Assembly (NCBI RefSeq): GCF_000758545.1
Contig: NZ_CP009279.1
Coordinates: forward strand, 5,456,001-5,520,000
Reading direction: 5' to 3'
DNA length: 64,000 bases
Origin: Paenibacillus sp. FSL H7-0737
GTDB lineage: Bacteria; Bacillota; Bacilli; Paenibacillales; Paenibacillaceae
The notes under the pieces are model-generated. The model was not told the DNA's origin. It worked only from the letters and a program-made list of their open reading frames with translations, and did no database searches. Numbering within the stretch: the first letter of the stretch is position 1; each line of letters opens with the position of its first letter. Positions 62,499 through 64,000 of the stretch are shown piece after piece. A program made the position numbers and the translations under genes.

Positions 62499-62530
62499 TA
62501 AAAATGTCTCCTACAAGGAGACACTTTTCT
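62499..62530. terminator. Orphan terminator-like hairpin
   Basis: TGTCTCC (62505-62511) and GGAGACA (62517-62523) enclose TACAA, with AAAAA before and CTTTTCT after, so it could act in either direction. No gene ends here on either strand. The rest of 62241-62600 shows nothing else I can name. Confidence 0.55.
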
Positions 62531-62623
62531 CCATAGGAAGCACAAACCCTAATTAACACACAATGTTCACCTAAAAACTGTGTTTTTCACGTGGACACAG
62601 CTTTAAAAAACTAATTTCTATGA

Positions 62624-62629
62624 TATAAT
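62624..62629 (+). promoter_or_regulatory. Extended -10 promoter of the small gene
   Basis: TGATATAAT provides a consensus -10 (62624-62629) with the TGN extension; no good -35 is seen. A CTGTGT/ACACAG hairpin lies at 62578-62600. Confidence 0.55.
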
Positions 62630-62689
62630 GAAAGCGTAACCAGAACAATACAAAATATATTGTTTCTTCGCCAAAGGAGGCTGGAGGAA

Positions 62690-62875
62690 ATGCTAGCAGG
62701 TCTTAAAGAACTTAAAAATTGGGTAACGGAAAATTGGAATCCAACGATGAATTCAGGTAATGAGGATTATCAAAAAATGGAATATTCTGTGCAACGCCAC
62801 TTGCACACTCCAAGATCCCCAAAACCACTCACCTATGAAGAAGAAGCTCGTATCAAGACTGTTAAATTCCATTAA
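62690..62875 (+). CDS. Small hypothetical protein, 61 residues
   Basis: The ATG at 62690 follows GGAGG-CT-GGAGG, a very strong ribosome site, and a consensus -10 lies 60 bp upstream. The protein has an amphipathic start (LAGLKELKNWVTENW) and a charged C-terminal half (YEEEARIKTVKFH). No signal peptide, membrane helix or family is recognised. The control signals make a real gene likely. Confidence 0.65.
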   Translation: MLAGLKELKNWVTENWNPTMNSGNEDYQKMEYSVQRHLHTPRSPKPLTYEEEARIKTVKFH

Positions 62876-62987
62876 TCTCACCACCTTTAGATACAGATTG
62901 ACCCTATAATAGAATCTTGTCCTAAGGCCGCAGATCCGGAAGTCATTCCAGTAGAGCGGTCTTTTATTATGCCTTGAGATTATGTAC

Positions 62988-63037
62988 CAAAAAAACCTCC
63001 CTCTCCATGACGGCATCCCATCACTTCGAAAGAGGCT
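62988..63037 (-). terminator. Terminator of the oxidoreductase gene
   Basis: On the minus strand CCTCTTTC pairs (two G-U pairs) with GAGAGGGAGG, followed by TTTTTTT. Confidence 0.6.
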
Positions 63038-63055
63038 TCCTAGTATCATTTGATC

Positions 63056-64000
63056 TTATACAGACATTTCTCCTTTCTTCTGCAAGTCCGAAAGCTTGAC
63101 CGCCTGACCTGCGTTCAATCTAGAATGTTCCGACGCGAATGCGATCAAATGACTCTGAAGGGATGCCGTCGCCGAGGTCAAGCCTTGCGATGGATTACTG
63201 TCGAATTGACGCACATTCCGCAGGAATGAGCTTACCATACGGTCATCGCCGCCTCCATGGCCATCGCCTTCCACATTGCAGCCAATCTCAACCTTCTCGC
63301 CCGATACATAGCGGTACAGCGTGAAAGATCCTTTGTCCATATCCCCGATGATCTCGCCTTGAGTTCCCATAATTTGAACCCGGCGCGTGCCGCTCTGTGT
63401 CAGCCCTGACATGATGAACGATGCATTCGCTCCGTTCTCGAACTCCATGTTGACTACCTGGTGATCCACGACATTATTATCGCAGCGATACACGCAGCGA
63501 CCCCACGGTCCTTCCTTCAGCGCCTTCAAGATCCCCTCTTGCGACAAATCATTCGTCATATAGCGTGCCCAAGGGTGTTCCGGGGGCTGAATATATATTT
63601 TCATCGCCGAGAAGGCGCATTCCTTCTCAACCTCACAGCCGTTGATACAGCGATCCGCGGAGCCTTCCGGAGCGTTCTCCGCCCTGAAATGCAGTAATGA
63701 TCCGTACGAGCTCACGCTTGTACACGATTGATTCATAAGCCATGAGATGAGATCCAGATCATGGCATGATTTGGCCAGGATCATGGGACTCGTCTCCTCC
63801 GAATTGCGCCAATTCCCGCGGACATAACTGTGTGTCATATGCATGTAGCCCACATTTTCGGTTAATTGAATCGTACCTATCGTTCCGAGTTCACCGTCTT
63901 CGATGCATTTTTTGATCCCAGACCAGAACGGGGAATATCGCAGGACATGGGTTACGACGAGCAATCGCTTATACCGAAGCGAAGCTTGCTCCAATTCGAT
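63056..64000 (-). CDS. Gfo/Idh/MocA-family oxidoreductase, C-terminal part (5' cut by window edge)
   Basis: At least 312 residues of the family's C-terminal substrate-binding and dimerisation domain, with GELGTIGTIQLTENVGY, the catalytic-region motif SCHDLDLISWLM, and GTQGEIIGDMDKGSF. The N-terminal NAD(P)-binding Rossmann part lies beyond base 64000; the frame is open to the edge. Several cysteines (CINGCEVEKEC) may bind metal. It probably oxidises or isomerises a sugar or inositol-type substrate. Confidence 0.85.
   Translation of the reverse strand: MELEQASLRYKRLLVVTHVLRYSPFWSGIKKCIEDGELGTIGTIQLTENVGYMHMTHSYVRGNWRNSEETSPMILAKSCHDLDLISWLMNQSCTSVSSYGSLLHFRAENAPEGSADRCINGCEVEKECAFSAMKIYIQPPEHPWARYMTNDLSQEGILKALKEGPWGRCVYRCDNNVVDHQVVNMEFENGANASFIMSGLTQSGTRRVQIMGTQGEIIGDMDKGSFTLYRYVSGEKVEIGCNVEGDGHGGGDDRMVSSFLRNVRQFDSNPSQGLTSATASLQSHLIAFASEHSRLNAGQAVKLSDLQKKGEMSV

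Overview
The window reads as chromosome of a Paenibacillus-like Firmicute (spore-forming, low to mid G+C). Supporting signs are strong AGGAGG-type ribosome sites, some GTG and TTG starts, a gerM-rph-rdgB block as in Bacillus, YesM/YesN two-component regulation of sugar ABC importers that lack their own ATPase, secreted chitinases with Thr-Pro linkers, and an SLH surface protein. No phage, plasmid, CRISPR or intact IS gene was seen. The genus is inference; no search was possible.

Layout. 1-1229: C-terminal part of a divergent arginyl-tRNA synthetase-like gene. 1284-8713 (minus): LacI regulator, esterase, GH3 beta-glucosidase and a GH94 phosphorylase that best fits 1,2-beta-oligoglucan phosphorylase. 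A perfect LacI palindrome lies downstream of the operon promoter, and a second copy faces a divergent serine hydrolase (9116-10024). 10025-10900: terminators, a four-unit repeat cassette, a 131-bp tandem repeat and tRNA-Arg(UCU). 11070-16394: small hypothetical protein, asparagine synthetase, aldo/keto reductase, DUF985 cupin, and an NfeD/SPFH pair. 16995-21199: two multidomain GH18 chitinases. 21320-24891: rdgB, rph, gerM and a PgpA-like phosphatase. 25683-29385: MBL-fold protein, methyltransferase, GH13 alpha-glucosidase. 29457-36681: YesN/YesM two-component pair divergent from a binding protein and two permeases. 36803-37854: yybP-ykoY manganese riboswitch and TerC protein. 38015-42732: YcdB/SLH surface protein, a second serine hydrolase with no standard start codon, and LtrA.

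42911-48184: NMT1/TauA-type ABC importer, MocR regulator, and divergent azlCD behind a shared palindrome. 48185-48938: gene remnants. 48933-53599: GntR regulator, PfkB kinase, DgaF-type aldolase, DgaE-type ammonia-lyase and a COG3964 amidohydrolase, translationally coupled; together they suggest catabolism of an amino-sugar acid such as (N-acetyl-)glucosaminate. 54195-62166: a sialic acid operon (nanA, SGNH esterase, ABC importer, nanE, nanK, RpiR regulator, YhcH), interrupted by a MITE-like repeat. 62690-62875: small hypothetical protein. 63056-64000: Gfo/Idh/MocA oxidoreductase cut by the window edge.

The strongest candidate for something undescribed is a repeat cassette present three times (10161-10351, 25082-25280, 53838-54030). 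Each copy has four short palindromic units of the form GGGA-N5-TCCC, with start-to-start spacing 51, 62, 51 (50 for the last interval of the second copy). The asymmetric bases in the loops show that units 3 and 4 are inverted relative to units 1 and 2, so each cassette is dyad-symmetric as a whole. The sequence between units is hardly conserved, while spacing and orientation are. This looks like a phased protein-binding array or a constrained multi-hairpin element, not a CRISPR.
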